64,000 nt of DNA from Candidatus Enterovibrio altilux (GCF_002381345.1 NZ_CP020663.1:248001-312000); one strand, 5' to 3'; counted from the stretch's first letter, positions 20,533 to 30,977 are shown. Numbers and translations: made by a program. The notes: generated from the letters alone by a model not told the origin.

Positions 20533-21339
20533 TTAGACGATATTACAGCGGAAGCGGCGGTCAAGAGAGGACGCAGTAACATGGCTTTCTATCAAACGTT
20601 GCGTCAATAAATGCTGAGGCGCAGAAAAAACAACAGCCACTGGCCCAACCTCAACGACTTTACCTTTTTGCATCACCATTACTTTATCAGCTATATGTTT
20701 AACCACGCCCACATGTTGTGACACATATACATATGATAATCCCAACAATTCTTGGAGCTCTAACAGAAGATTGAGAATTTGCGACCGCATAGACATATCT
20801 AATCCATTAAATGCTTCGTCTGCAACAATAACACTAGGCTGCAGTATTATTGCTCTGGCGAGTGATACACGTTGTTTTTGGCCAGTAGCAAGCATCTGAG
20901 GATAAAAATATGCGTGCTCTGGTAAAAGTCCTACTTGCCTCAGAGTATTCATTACCCTGCGTTCACATTCTTGTAAGGTCATGTTGGTATTTCGTTTTAA
21001 AGGACTTGCTAAAATTTGTCCAATTTGATTCCGTGGATTCAGAGAGGTATTCGGGTCTTGAAAAATCATACGGATCACTTTACAACGCATCTTATAGTCA
21101 CGAGGCCGCATGATCTCATTATTTATGCGTATTTCACCGCCTGAAGGCTCAATGACACCAGCCAACATTTTAGCCAACGTTGATTTTCCTGAACTATTTT
21201 CACCAATAATGGCAAGAGTTTGCCCTGCATCTAAAGAGAAAGCAACAGGTTTTACAGCTTCTACGACACGTTTAGTAAACAGGCCTGTTCGGTACTGATA
21301 GTTTTTACATAAGCCATCCACTTCAAGCAGTGAAGTCAC
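20533..21339 (-). CDS. sapF: Peptide ABC transporter ATPase SapF
   Basis: 268 residues, the OppF-like second ATPase of the Sap system. Walker [12 protein letters not shown] (a Ser where many have Gly, as in E. coli SapF), degenerate signature [14 protein letters not shown] (family-typical), Walker B VIVADEAF, and LDMSMRSQ as in SapF orthologues. Last gene of sapABCDF; its start overlaps sapD by 17 nt. With SapD it powers uptake of peptides, including host antimicrobial peptides destined for degradation. SapD also supports Trk potassium uptake in E. coli. Confidence 0.95.
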   Translation of the reverse strand: MTSLLEVDGLCKNYQYRTGLFTKRVVEAVKPVAFSLDAGQTLAIIGENSSGKSTLAKMLAGVIEPSGGEIRINNEIMRPRDYKMRCKVIRMIFQDPNTSLNPRNQIGQILASPLKRNTNMTLQECERRVMNTLRQVGLLPEHAYFYPQMLATGQKQRVSLARAIILQPSVIVADEAFNGLDMSMRSQILNLLLELQELLGLSYVYVSQHVGVVKHIADKVMVMQKGKVVEVGPVAVVFSAPQHLLTQRLIESHVTASSLDRRFRCNIV

Positions 21340-22333
21340 GTTTTTTGACCCTCATATTCAGAGGAAAATGACAGGCAAATTTATGATTTTTCACTTTTCG
21401 TGTACGAGGTACTTCTACACATTTTCGCTGAGCATAAGGACAACGAGGACCAAGACGGCAGCCAATTGGTAAGTGCTGTAGGGGTGGAATAGCACCAGGT
21501 AGAGCTTCGAGCTTACTTTTATGTGGGATGTTCTTGCTAAAATCTGGCATCGCACGTAAAAGTGCTTCCGTATAAGGATGATACGGTGTTTTAAGGATCT
21601 GTTTTTTATCCGCAGATTCTACAGATTGTCCACAATACATTACCGTTATACGATCAGCCCACTGAATTACAGTAGTTAAATCGTGGCTAATTAATAGTAT
21701 AGTGGTATTGGACAGTTGGTTCGCCCTGCTAAGAAGACGAAATATTTGTGCTTGTGTGATAAGGTCCAAATCATTAGTCGGTTCATCTGCAATCAATAAG
21801 CGAGGACGATTAGCAATTGCCATTGCAATCATTACCTTTTGACATTCACCATCCGTTAATGCATAAGGATAACTAGTCATGATACGTCTATGGTCTTTAA
21901 TACCAACTTTATGCAGCAAAGCGATTGATTGATTTTTACGCCAAGAGAGTCGTTGCCACCAAGTTCCACTAAAAGAATTTGGCGGGATTGCTTCTTCTAG
22001 CTGGTAGCCAACAACTTCTGAGGGATCTAAACAAGTAGAAGGCTCTTGGAAAACCATTGAAATGTCTTTACCAACAACGTGGCGACGATCGCGGGCTGGC
22101 AACGACAATAAATCAATGCTACCCAAACGAAGTCGATCGGCGGTTATACGACAATTATCTTTGGTAACACCACAAATAGCTCTAGCAACTAAGCTTTTTC
22201 CTGAACCTGATTCTCCCACTAAACCACGGATCTCACCTTCATTGATGGTTAAGCTCATTCGATCTACTGCTTTAACAAGACCGTGGGGAGTCTTAATTTC
22301 AATGGTCAAGTGTCGAATATCTAATAATGGCAT
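21323..22333 (-). CDS. sapD: Peptide ABC transporter ATPase SapD
   Basis: 336 residues. Walker [14 protein letters not shown]-loop MVFQEP, signature [12 protein letters not shown], Walker [10 protein letters not shown]-switch LISHD, plus the C-terminal oligopeptide/dipeptide transporter domain with the conserved [15 protein letters not shown] cysteines that bind an Fe-S cluster in some relatives. Start ATG overlaps the sapC stop by one base, so the genes are translationally coupled. Intact. Confidence 0.95.
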   Translation of the reverse strand: MPLLDIRHLTIEIKTPHGLVKAVDRMSLTINEGEIRGLVGESGSGKSLVARAICGVTKDNCRITADRLRLGSIDLLSLPARDRRHVVGKDISMVFQEPSTCLDPSEVVGYQLEEAIPPNSFSGTWWQRLSWRKNQSIALLHKVGIKDHRRIMTSYPYALTDGECQKVMIAMAIANRPRLLIADEPTNDLDLITQAQIFRLLSRANQLSNTTILLISHDLTTVIQWADRITVMYCGQSVESADKKQILKTPYHPYTEALLRAMPDFSKNIPHKSKLEALPGAIPPLQHLPIGCRLGPRCPYAQRKCVEVPRTRKVKNHKFACHFPLNMRVKKRDFTA

Positions 22334-23220
22334 TATTCAGTTCCCGAGTTAATCGCTTGTGTTAACCCCTGACCAACAAGATTCACAACTAGCACACTTA
22401 TCATAATCGCTAACCCTGGTAATGTGACTGTCCATGGTGCAGTAAAAACAAATTCAATGGAATCACCTAACATTGCGCCCCATTCTGGAGAAGGCGCTTG
22501 TGCTCCTAAGCCCAAAAAACCGAGCGCCGCAATGTCCAAAATTGCCACTGAAATCGCACGCACCAATTCCGTATTTAATGTTACAAAAATATTTGGCAGC
22601 ACTGAATAATAGAGTAAATAAAAATTATTGGCACCGTCAAGTCGAGATGAAAGAATGTACTCTTTTTCCATTTCTGCGTGCACAGCAGTGTATACTGAGC
22701 GGATAAAGCGTGGGATTAGAGCTAACCAAATCGCTAGCATAATACTAAGTTCACCAGGACCATAAAACGCAACAACAATAATAGCAAGCAGTAGTGATGG
22801 AATAGATAGCACGGTATCAAGTAGATGGTGCAACAAACTAGATTTAAGCCCTGATGTCATACCAGCGAGAGCACCAATAAATACGCCAATAACCCCGGCG
22901 GCAAGAGCCACCAAAACTGCGTAACCAAAGGTTAAGCGTGCACCAGCAATTAAGCGAGATAGCATGTCACGTGTTAAATCATCAGTCCCTAAAAAATAAT
23001 CAACAGAACCAATAGTATCCCATGACGGAGGTAAAAGTAGTTGCCCAGTCTGAAATTGCGGTCCGTATGGCGAGATCCAGGGCGAAAAAAGAGTGATGAG
23101 TATTAATAAACATAAACACCAAAGACCAAACACTGAAATTGTGTTCTCTCGAAATGTTTTCCAACAACGTTCTAATTGGTTAGGAATGTGTTGCTCCAAA
23201 TAAATACTATTTGAGGACAT
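22333..23220 (-). CDS. sapC: Peptide ABC transporter permease SapC
   Basis: 295 residues with an N-terminal cytoplasmic lead, one TM near 30-50, a periplasmic loop, then five TM helices. The permease EAA motif region is [18 protein letters not shown]. It is DppC/OppC-like and forms the channel with SapB. Its start lies 14 nt inside sapB (overlap). Confidence 0.94.
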   Translation of the reverse strand: MSSNSIYLEQHIPNQLERCWKTFRENTISVFGLWCLCLLILITLFSPWISPYGPQFQTGQLLLPPSWDTIGSVDYFLGTDDLTRDMLSRLIAGARLTFGYAVLVALAAGVIGVFIGALAGMTSGLKSSLLHHLLDTVLSIPSLLLAIIVVAFYGPGELSIMLAIWLALIPRFIRSVYTAVHAEMEKEYILSSRLDGANNFYLLYYSVLPNIFVTLNTELVRAISVAILDIAALGFLGLGAQAPSPEWGAMLGDSIEFVFTAPWTVTLPGLAIMISVLVVNLVGQGLTQAINSGTE

Positions 23221-24169
23221 ACCATTCCTTTCTTGCTAAAGGGCTGATAGCAACTCCAGCTAAATCTGAAAAAATATTTGCAAAAAGCACGACACTGCCA
23301 ACGGTTAGTACACCAGCTTGAACTGCAATATAATCTTTAAAACTGAGAGCATCAAGTAACCATGTACCAATGCCTGGCCAGTTGAATATTGATTCAGTGA
23401 TGATGGCAAATGTTATCATTGTTGATATCTGAATACCAAATTTTGGGATGATAGGTAGAAGCGCATTTTTAAGGACATGACGCATTACAATTTCTGATTT
23501 AGAAAGCCCTTTCGTTGCGGCAACTTTAATATAATTTTGATCCATTACATCAGAAACTGAGTCGCGCAACAACGAGATTATCTCTGTGGTTGGTGCCACT
23601 GCAAGTACTACAATTGGCATCATCAAATGACGAATGATATCTTCCAATGCATGCGAACGTTGAGGGTGATTAGAAATGATCACATCTACTAAAGCAAAAC
23701 CAGTTATTTGCGGGATCTCAAAAAGCAAATTATAACGGCCAGACACTGGAAGCCAGCCAAGATAAAGCGAAAACACCATAATCATTAAAATAGCCATCCC
23801 AAAAATAGGCATTGAGAAAGTAAATAGCGTAATCGATGAAATGATAATATCAGCAGGTGAACCCCGGCGGACTCCAGCAAGAGTGCCAAGTGGGACACCA
23901 ATAATTAACGCGAGAATAAAAGCAAAAAAACACAATTCTAACGTTGCAGGAAAAACACGTGCTAATGATTCTGTTATTGGAGTTCCATTGGCTGCAAGAC
24001 CAAGATTTCCTTGCATAAGTTCTCTTAAATACTGAGTCCAACCTACCAAAAATTCTTGCTGGTTAAAAATAGATGATGTCTCAAGTCGAACAATATTGTA
24101 CCCAATCAACGTAAGGATCAACAAAGTGATAATAAATAGATTAAACTGACGAAGTGCATAAATCAACAT
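23207..24169 (-). CDS. sapB: Peptide ABC transporter permease SapB
   Basis: 320 residues, DppB/OppB-like, six TM helices. The EAA loop is KVAATKGLSKSEIVMRHVLK. The start MLIYALRQFNLFIITLLIL is three nucleotides after the sapA stop, consistent with one operon. Long helix-rich stretches remain open with no lesion. Confidence 0.94.
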   Translation of the reverse strand: MLIYALRQFNLFIITLLILTLIGYNIVRLETSSIFNQQEFLVGWTQYLRELMQGNLGLAANGTPITESLARVFPATLELCFFAFILALIIGVPLGTLAGVRRGSPADIIISSITLFTFSMPIFGMAILMIMVFSLYLGWLPVSGRYNLLFEIPQITGFALVDVIISNHPQRSHALEDIIRHLMMPIVVLAVAPTTEIISLLRDSVSDVMDQNYIKVAATKGLSKSEIVMRHVLKNALLPIIPKFGIQISTMITFAIITESIFNWPGIGTWLLDALSFKDYIAVQAGVLTVGSVVLFANIFSDLAGVAISPLARKEWYVLK

Positions 24170-24172
24170 GAC

Positions 24173-25792
24173 TCATCGGCTCCTGAATACTTCAGCAAAT
24201 GATTTATCCCCGAAAGGGCTGAATTGAATACCCTCCAGTGTCACATCTCTTGCTTGATAATGAACGCCATAAGCGAGAGGAATAATTGGCATGCGTTCAC
24301 GCAAGATTCCTTGCGCTTGCAAATAAAGATCACGACGGTCAAAACGATCATCAGTGATAATAGCGGCATCGAGCAAACGGTCAAAATAACGATTACACCA
24401 GTTTGATAAATTCCATCCAGTAAATTTAGCATTGCATGAAAGCAAAGGGCGCAAGAAGTTATCGGGATCGCCGTTATCTGCAATCCATCCTGTTAACACC
24501 ATACCTAAACTATCTAGTTTTTCTAGAAGTTGCTTCCGGTTCATATCTTCTTGAAGAATAAGATTCACGGTTATTCCGATGGCTTTTAGGTTGGATTGGA
24601 TCAGTTCTGCTGTTTTCCTGGGGCTTGGGTTGTATAGTTTTGGCGTCATCGGCACTAAAAGGTCAACAGAAAAACCATGTCTATAGCCAGCTTTGGCCAT
24701 TAATTCGATAGCCAATTCCGGGTCAAAGTGAATTTTATTCTTCTCGTTAAACGCCCACGACATTGGCGGTAACATACCTATTGCTGGTGTACCCGTACCA
24801 TAGTAAACAGATTGAATCAATGCATCACGGTTGATTGCTAAGCTTATTGCTTGTCTTACTTCAAGTTCAGAGAGAGCAGAATGTCGCGTGTTCAGTGAAA
24901 GAAAAGCAACATTCATTCCTGTTTGTGACGCTAAAATAAAATTTGAGTTTTTCTCTATGACGGAAAGCTGACTAGCAATAGGAGAGGAAAGAATATCACA
25001 CTCGCGAGTAATTAATTTGGCTAATGTGCCAGTTCCACGGATGCTTACATCATAAGCGATTTGTTCCATCGATGCCGCACCATTCCAATATCCCCAGTGG
25101 CGTTTTAAGCGAATGATTTGATGCGGCTTGTATTCATCTAAATAAAACGCTCCAGATCCTACTGGTTGAGTATCGATACGTGCGTGAGCATTTTCGCGAC
25201 TTAATTTGTCTGCATACTCCGCAGAGTGAATAACAGCATATCTAGTAGCAAGTATAGAAAGAAATGAAACATCAGGTCGGGAAAGCGTAAAAATAACAGT
25301 GTAATCGTCAATGGCTTCAACGCTCTTTACAAGGCCGTAAAAATCCATGCTATCAAACCAAGGGTATTCACCACCTGATACATTATGAAAAGAATGCTCC
25401 GAATCAATAAGACGATTAAAGCTAAATACAACGTCAGCTGAGGTGACACCGCGATGAGGAATAAACCACTTTGTTACTTGAAATTTCACATTTTGTCTCA
25501 ATGTAAATGTATATTGCTTACCATCAGGACTCACAGTCCAGCTTTGAGCAAGCATAGAGATCGGTTGATATGTATCCGAATCAAGTTGAAGAAGCCTATC
25601 AAAAATTTGACTAGAGAGAGCACCAGCTGTTAGCCCACCATCCGCCAACTGTGGATTAAATGTATTAGGTTGACCAAGACCGCAGTAAATAAAGCCGCGG
25701 TTTCGAACTGAGTTATCTGAAAACGGATCTTCACATCCTGCTAAAAGGAGGATGGTCACGCCTACAAATAGTAAACAGCATAAAGATCTCAT
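24173..25792 (-). CDS. sapA: Peptide-binding protein SapA (lipoprotein-like)
   Basis: 539 residues. N-terminal signal ending LLLAGC is a lipobox, so Cys19 is probably lipidated (inference; E. coli SapA is described as periplasmic). The rest is a family-5 solute-binding protein (DppA/OppA type): GLGQPNTFNPQL, QSWTVSPDGKQYTFTLRQNV, AISLAINRDALI. It captures peptides for the SapBCDF transporter; in pathogens and squid symbionts Sap confers resistance to antimicrobial peptides or growth in host. First gene of the operon. All five genes are intact, which stands out against the surrounding decay and suggests selection. Confidence 0.94.
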   Translation of the reverse strand: MRSLCCLLFVGVTILLLAGCEDPFSDNSVRNRGFIYCGLGQPNTFNPQLADGGLTAGALSSQIFDRLLQLDSDTYQPISMLAQSWTVSPDGKQYTFTLRQNVKFQVTKWFIPHRGVTSADVVFSFNRLIDSEHSFHNVSGGEYPWFDSMDFYGLVKSVEAIDDYTVIFTLSRPDVSFLSILATRYAVIHSAEYADKLSRENAHARIDTQPVGSGAFYLDEYKPHQIIRLKRHWGYWNGAASMEQIAYDVSIRGTGTLAKLITRECDILSSPIASQLSVIEKNSNFILASQTGMNVAFLSLNTRHSALSELEVRQAISLAINRDALIQSVYYGTGTPAIGMLPPMSWAFNEKNKIHFDPELAIELMAKAGYRHGFSVDLLVPMTPKLYNPSPRKTAELIQSNLKAIGITVNLILQEDMNRKQLLEKLDSLGMVLTGWIADNGDPDNFLRPLLSCNAKFTGWNLSNWCNRYFDRLLDAAIITDDRFDRRDLYLQAQGILRERMPIIPLAYGVHYQARDVTLEGIQFSPFGDKSFAEVFRSR

Positions 25793-26108
25793 AAGCCAAT
25801 AAATATATAATAAAGTTAAGTGAATTACTGTACCACTTAAGATACGCCATCACCTAGTGGCTACGTGAGCATCCAATAAAAATCAATATATCTGATGGCA
25901 TTACTACCTTCATTTATCTTTTGTATCATCTACTAAGTTATACTTTCACAGTAATCACCTTATTTGATAGCAACTTAACTCTAGTTGCTCTGCGAATTAT
26001 CTTCGCTTGTGCCATCATAAATTAAACAACTTCTTTTTTGCATCTATTACCATCGTTTAAAATTTATCGGAAGCCAGGAACGAGCGATAATATCATCTTG
26101 AATATCAT
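25793..26108. other. Intergenic stretch upstream of sapA
   Basis: About 315 bases, presumably with the sap promoter. In Vibrio a divergent pspF often lies near here, but I see no convincing pspF relic and no other feature. Confidence 0.35.
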
Positions 26109-26426
26109 TTAATGGGTTCCAAGAACTTTTAAGCGAGTTAAGGTGAACCACATCAACAAGGCATCTTCGTCTGCATCATGATATCGAATTAATTCAATCC
26201 GATTGTCAGTATTTAACATTATTTTTTCCGTCAAAGTGAATCCCATAAAATATTTATATTCGTATTCACAAAATATTTTTAAGGCGTAATATTCTGCAAG
26301 CAGCAAAATACCTCCGCAATATTTACGAACGGAAAATAGATGGACCAAGTTAAATGCCAATCGATCGAGCGAGTCGGCTCAAAATATTTTTGATTTAACA
26401 AATGCGGGTAAATCTGCATTAGTCAT
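26109..26426 (-). pseudogene. Unidentified small gene with an in-frame TGA
   Basis: From ATG at 26426 the frame reads MTNADLPAFVKSKIF, then TGA, then stays open for 89 more codons (LVHLFSVRKYCGG ... YHDADEDALLMWFTLTRLKV) to TAA at 26109. The continuity of the frame on both sides of a single TGA suggests a ~105-codon gene with one nonsense mutation. I do not recognise the family. It lies between sapA and matP, on their strand. Confidence 0.4.
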
Positions 26427-26429
26427 ACT

Positions 26430-26662
26430 AATTTAGATATGGAATCAAACTAAGCAGAATAATCATGGAGAATTTCATTTATTTAGCAACTGAGCAATCA
26501 CGATGGCTCTCATGATCAAACTTCTATTTTTAATACCATTGAGAGGTCTGCAAAAATTCATTAATTCTGTTTACAGACTTACTCAAATGCCATTGTCATG
26601 AACTCACTATTCATACATTAATAAGCGAGCCAAAATAGTTAACGTTACGTTCAAAAGACTAT
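26430..26662 (+). mobile_element. IS5-family internal fragment
   Basis: About 230 nt corresponding to the region encoding LWNQTKQGNHG through the KRAKTVNVTF segment of the transposase. Neither terminus is present. Confidence 0.7.
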
Positions 26663-26745
26663 TGAATGATTTTTAACTGTGACTATTTCAAAAATTGCAA
26701 ATTTTTTAACGGCTAAAATAAATAATAAGTTGCAGATACTCAAAC

Positions 26746-27210
26746 CTACACCTTCACATTTATTGAGTATAATAAACTATTCAAATCTTTTTTAAGTGCA
26801 TTTACTTTTTTATTGGCATTCTGAGCTCGGTTCGCTTCACTAAGTAAATACTCAATCGTATCGGATAAGGTAGCATCCAGATCTTGTGCTTTCATTGAAA
26901 GTTTTTCCCATACACAAAAATTTAAATCAATTGACTTCTTACGCGTGTATTCCTGCTCAGCATTGAAATAACGTTTACGCTTGGCACGAATAGCCTGCTT
27001 AAGCTTATTATCAAGATCAAGAGACATATGCTCTCTAATCCACTCAATGATTTTCGCAGGTTCATTCTCTAGCGATAATAAACCATTAATTGCAATTTGT
27101 GCCTCACAAATGTCAATATATCGTGTAACATTTCTACCTTCTTTGTATTTTTTAACGACATAGTCCCACTTCCAACGAGCTTCTACATTTTTAAATTGTT
27201 GATATTTCAT
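26746..27210 (-). CDS. matP: Macrodomain Ter protein MatP
   Basis: 154 residues matching MatP end to end: MKYQQFKNVEARWKWDYVVK, RYIDICEAQIAINGLLSLEN, the basic DNA-contact segment AIRAKRKRYFNAEQEYTRKK, the ribbon-helix-helix SIDLNFCVWEKLS, and a C-terminal coiled coil from about residue 120. MatP binds matS (GTGACRNYGTCAC) and organises the replication-terminus macrodomain. It is divergent from lonH, as in E. coli, and a perfect matS lies 550 bp away in lonH. Its intactness suggests Ter organisation is retained in this shrinking genome. Confidence 0.96.
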   Translation of the reverse strand: MKYQQFKNVEARWKWDYVVKKYKEGRNVTRYIDICEAQIAINGLLSLENEPAKIIEWIREHMSLDLDNKLKQAIRAKRKRYFNAEQEYTRKKSIDLNFCVWEKLSMKAQDLDATLSDTIEYLLSEANRAQNANKKVNALKKDLNSLLYSINVKV

Positions 27211-27450
27211 ATCTTTTATGTATTTTATTTAAAATAACAAATTAAAACAATTACAGCCTAACAGTAGCTAATTTTTTAATCAAATGTTACTTAACAGCCC
27301 TAAACGTTAAAAAAATTTGCACTACACCATTTCTTATTTTGATAAACATATTTGTTGTTGTTCTCTAAGCCACTATCTTAGCTACTTTGGGTGACCGTAT
27401 TCATTTATACTCTGAGTGAGTTACCCATTTAAAGTTGAATCTTAAACTGT

Positions 27451-29166
27451 ATGCAAGAATTAACCTGGCAGTCCGTTATTCCTCGATTTTCAAATGTTGA
27501 GCAACAAATTAACAACTACGCAGCTTTAGTCTCAATGCCACCTTGTGCATTACAGCCTAGACTGAAAAATAGTATTCAGCGACTCATGAATAATTCTAGC
27601 TCTTCTCGCCTACTGTTGGTCACAGCACCAGACATTCATGATTATTACTCACTTATTAAAAATATCGTCGCAAACTTTTTACCGCACAAAAACATTCCTG
27701 TTCTATTGTGTGAAAATTTTGATGAAACTACACTGTTTGGAGGGGTGTATTCCAACCCAGCCGATGTGACAACGTCACGCATAGTGGAAGGATTAGTGCA
27801 TCAAGCTAATGGTGGCGTGCTTCTTATCTCTCTTACTGTCATGATTAGCCAGCCTAATTTATGGATCCGCTTAAAGCACGTTTTGGCTACCCACTCCCTC
27901 GCATGGAAAAGAATGAAACAAGAGTTTTATTGTGAACTTCCAAAGCCTAATGAAATATCGCTGCGTATTATTGTCATCGGTGATCGTTCGCTGATGTCTG
28001 ATTTCGAAACAGAAGAACCTGAACTGCACCGAATCAGTATCTATACAGAATACGAACAAGACGTGTTTTTAACAATAGAAAATGTCGACACTTACTTGTC
28101 TATCCTTAAAGGCTTCCAAACGTATTACGGCGTGAAACCATTAACAGCAAATGCCGTAAAACGCATCATGCAAGAAGGTGTGAGATTTACCGAAGATCAA
28201 GACCGTATGCCACTTTGCCCACTTTGGATTAAATCACTTATGCAAGAAGCTAATTATCAATCTCAACACGATGAGATTTCTGCTTATGACGTTGAAATGG
28301 CTATTAGCCAAAAATACTTCCGAGAATCTTACCTTCCATTGCGAGCGGTTGATTATATCCATAAAGGACAAGTTTTTATAGATACTAAAGGAGAACATAT
28401 TGGGCAGGTAAATGGCCTTACTGTTGTTGAAAGGTTAGGACATCCTATTGCTTACGGTGAACCAACACGAATTTCATGTGTTGTTCATTTTGGCGATGGC
28501 GATATTTCAGATGTAGAACGTAAAGTTGATTTAGCGGGTAACATTCACGCTAAAGGCATGATGATCATGCAAGCCTTCGTAAATGCCGCGCTAAATCTAT
28601 TTGAACCTCTTCCCTATTCTGCCTCTATCGTGTTCGAGCAATCCTACTGTGAAGTCGACGGTGACAGTGCCTCTCTTGCCGAACTTTGTGCTTTTGTGAG
28701 CGCATTGGCACAACAGCCAATCAATCAGAGTATTGCTATCACAGGTGCGGTCGACCAATTTGGTCGCGTACAAGCAGTAGGCGGTATTAATGAAAAAATT
28801 GAAGGTTTTTATTACATCTGTGAAAACAGAGGATTATCTGGCGACCAAGGCATAATTTTACCTAAAACAAACTTGAACGCACTATGTTTAAATCATAATG
28901 TTGCTAATGCTATTAAAGAAAAAAATTTTTATCTTTGGGCAATAGAGCATGTTGAAGAAGCTTTCCCACTAATCACTGGTCTTCGATTCAGTGATACAAA
29001 AGAAACGAAACAACGACAAGCAAACGTAAATAAACTGGCTAACAAGAAACAAAAAGAGCAAGAAACCATTTTAGGCAAAATTGCCGACCGTATTGATGCT
29101 TTTCATCATGGTGAACAGCGTCATACATCCTTAATGTATAAACTTAGAAATTGGCTCGCACACTGA
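27451..29166 (+). CDS. lonH: Lon-like protease LonH (YcbZ)
   Basis: 571 residues, close to E. coli YcbZ (586), in the conserved matP-ycbZ-fabA order. The N-terminal AAA-like part lacks a classic P-loop but keeps VLLCENFDETTLFGGVYSNP-type sequence. The C-terminal Lon protease domain (about 340-530) has the Ser-Lys dyad: Ser406 in EVDGDSAS and Lys449 in GGINEKIEG, with the same 43-residue spacing as Lon S679/K722. It probably acts as a membrane- or ribosome-associated protease; its physiological substrate is not established. Its stop overlaps the FadR-type operator of fabA. Confidence 0.92.
   Translation: MQELTWQSVIPRFSNVEQQINNYAALVSMPPCALQPRLKNSIQRLMNNSSSSRLLLVTAPDIHDYYSLIKNIVANFLPHKNIPVLLCENFDETTLFGGVYSNPADVTTSRIVEGLVHQANGGVLLISLTVMISQPNLWIRLKHVLATHSLAWKRMKQEFYCELPKPNEISLRIIVIGDRSLMSDFETEEPELHRISIYTEYEQDVFLTIENVDTYLSILKGFQTYYGVKPLTANAVKRIMQEGVRFTEDQDRMPLCPLWIKSLMQEANYQSQHDEISAYDVEMAISQKYFRESYLPLRAVDYIHKGQVFIDTKGEHIGQVNGLTVVERLGHPIAYGEPTRISCVVHFGDGDISDVERKVDLAGNIHAKGMMIMQAFVNAALNLFEPLPYSASIVFEQSYCEVDGDSASLAELCAFVSALAQQPINQSIAITGAVDQFGRVQAVGGINEKIEGFYYICENRGLSGDQGIILPKTNLNALCLNHNVANAIKEKNFYLWAIEHVEEAFPLITGLRFSDTKETKQRQANVNKLANKKQKEQETILGKIADRIDAFHHGEQRHTSLMYKLRNWLAH
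27766..27778. promoter_or_regulatory. matS site (MatP-binding)
   Basis: GTGACAACGTCAC fits the consensus GTGACRNYGTCAC at every position. It lies inside lonH, near its own binding protein's gene. It is the only perfect site I found by eye in the window. Confidence 0.85.
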
Positions 29167-29177
29167 TCCGAGTTGTT
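29161..29177. promoter_or_regulatory. FadR-type operator of fabA
   Basis: CACTGATCCGAGTTGTT resembles the FadR-activated site upstream of E. coli fabA (CTGATCGGACTTGTT region), placed immediately before the FabR palindrome as in E. coli. FadR bound here activates unsaturated-fatty-acid synthesis. It overlaps the lonH stop codon. Confidence 0.7.
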
Positions 29178-29201
29178 TAGCGTACACGTGTACGCTAAAG
29201 T
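29173..29201 (+). promoter_or_regulatory. fabA promoter with perfect FabR palindrome
   Basis: A 24-nt perfect inverted repeat spans 29176-29199; its core AGCGTACACGTGTACGCT differs by one base from the E. coli FabR site and is more symmetric. It fills the spacer between a -35-like TTGTTT (29173-29178) and a -10-like TAAAGT (29196-29201), so a repressor would occlude RNA polymerase. Strong sequence match; promoter hexamers are weaker inference. Confidence 0.8.
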
Positions 29202-29229
29202 GCAACTATATTTTTAAAGGAATAGTATA

Positions 29230-29748
29230 ATGCTAATGAAACGTCACTCTTACACTAGGGAAGACTTACTCGCATCAAGTCAAGGAGAATTATTTGGGCC
29301 AGGTCGTCCACAGCTCCCAGCGCCTAATATGCTAATGATGGACCGTATTGCTAAGATTACCGATAAAGGTGGCAATTTCGATAGAGGTGTAATTATTGCT
29401 GAATTAGATATAAGCCCCGATTTGTGGTTCTTCAATTGTCACTTTCCAGGTGACCCTGTCATGCCTGGTTGTTTAGGCCTAGATGCTATGTGGCAACTTC
29501 TTGGCTTTTTTTTAGGCTGGATGGGAGGCAAAGGAAAAGGCCGAGCACTAGGTGTTGGTGAAGTAAAGTTCACTGGACAAGTGCTAGCAACAGCGAAGAA
29601 AGTAACGTATGAAATTCATATGCGGCGTGTGATTAATCGTAAACTCGTTATGGGTGTTGCGGACGGTCATATGTTAGTTGATGGTAAAGAGATTTACGTA
29701 GCAAAAGATTTAAAAGTTGGTCTTTTTATTAATATTTCTACATTCTAA
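29230..29748 (+). CDS. fabA: 3-hydroxydecanoyl-ACP dehydratase/isomerase FabA
   Basis: 172 residues. The hot-dog-fold active site is intact: His71 in [13 protein letters not shown] and Asp85 in [10 protein letters not shown]. It dehydrates 3-hydroxydecanoyl-ACP and isomerises trans-2 to cis-3-decenoyl-ACP, the branch point to unsaturated fatty acids; the next step needs FabB. Start at 29230 is supported by AAAGGA eight bases upstream (29236 is an alternative). Operators for FadR and FabR precede it. With fabF destroyed at 43.7-45.4 kb, FabA plus FabB would carry the whole unsaturated pathway. Confidence 0.97.
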   Translation: MLMKRHSYTREDLLASSQGELFGPGRPQLPAPNMLMMDRIAKITDKGGNFDRGVIIAELDISPDLWFFNCHFPGDPVMPGCLGLDAMWQLLGFFLGWMGGKGKGRALGVGEVKFTGQVLATAKKVTYEIHMRRVINRKLVMGVADGHMLVDGKEIYVAKDLKVGLFINISTF

Positions 29749-29878
29749 ATCAGCCTCATCAATGATGATTAAAAACTGGATCCTGTATTCAATAGTTTAT
29801 TCTGCGTATAAAATACCAATTTCCCATGGTAATCATTATAGTCACTTCTAGCCTTAAATGTTGTTTTACCAACACATA

Positions 29879-30972
29879 AGACTTTGTTTCCTAATTTTAG
29901 CTCAGGTAGTAAATCCCAATATAATGCACCATTAAACGATCGCTTTCATTTTAAGTATATTGAAGCCTATAAACTTATTTAGCACTTTAATCATGACATA
30001 AATTTTCGCTAATCTAAATATTATTATCCTCTAGGTTTAATGTTCTTACGAGCATTTTTTGATTTAAAAACTATCGTATCTGATAGAGGACGTGTATTAT
30101 AGCCATACTTCATTTTTCAAAATTAATTTGAGCCGTATAACTTCTAGCAACTGAAAGCAATATAATTAAATTATAATCAATCGTAATGTACTAACATTCT
30201 GAATTGTTTAAAAATTAATTTAATTATGGCATCAAACCAGGCAGGGTAATTGGGAGAGACCTCGTTTATTTCGCTACTTAACCATTACGACAGCTCTCAT
30301 AATCAAACGTGCATTTTCAATGCCATCGAGAGATCTCTATAAACCCATTAATTCTGTGTTCAAACTTGCTCGACTACCGTTACATTCACTATTAATACAT
30401 TAGTAAGCGAGCCAAAACAGTTAACGTCATGTTCAAGATGAAGACAAAAATAGTCATGCAGCACTTTACTATTGACTTTATAACTTAAAGTCTGCGGTGA
30501 AGGCAAATAGAAAGTAAAAAAGCATGACATTGACTACAGACCTATAATATGGCACAAGTTATATTGAGTGGTAAATATAAATATACATGAATTATTGTTA
30601 AGACGTTAAACTCGTCGAATGTGGTTACAGTGAAAAGCAACCTAACTTGTTCAAGCAGACTACTGCAGAATCAATCAAATATCAGAACATTAATGCGTAT
30701 GGAACCGTTGGTATTAAACAAGAAGTTCCACTCATAGCTCCCCGAAAAAAAGAGCAACTTTCAGGAAGAAAGTCCCGGCGCACTGAGCGGTTAGTTCTCA
30801 GCAGTTATACGGTTCAAATCAGCACTGACAACAGGGTATGGTTATCAGAAACGTTCCCTAACAGAAATAACAATGGTTCGAATCAAAAAACTACTTGAAG
30901 GGACATTGAGTCTACAAAATTACAATGCCCAGGTTAGCGAAACCTACGCCATAATAAAAGTGCTCATATAAA
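29879..30972 (+). mobile_element. IS5-family chimera, decayed (different internal junction)
   Basis: An inverted right-end piece begins at 29879 (GACTTTGTTTCC) and runs ~275 nt, past the recurrent junction point, to about 30155, where it meets plus-oriented internal sequence (GCAATATAATTAAATTATAA). The body runs to about 30972 and has lost its right terminus. Frames are ruined. Confidence 0.75.
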
Positions 30973-30977
30973 GCCAA

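Noticed and set aside
26378-26383. In-frame TGA as selenocysteine codon
   Set aside because: No SECIS-like hairpin is apparent immediately after it and the protein is not a known selenoprotein; a nonsense mutation is simpler.
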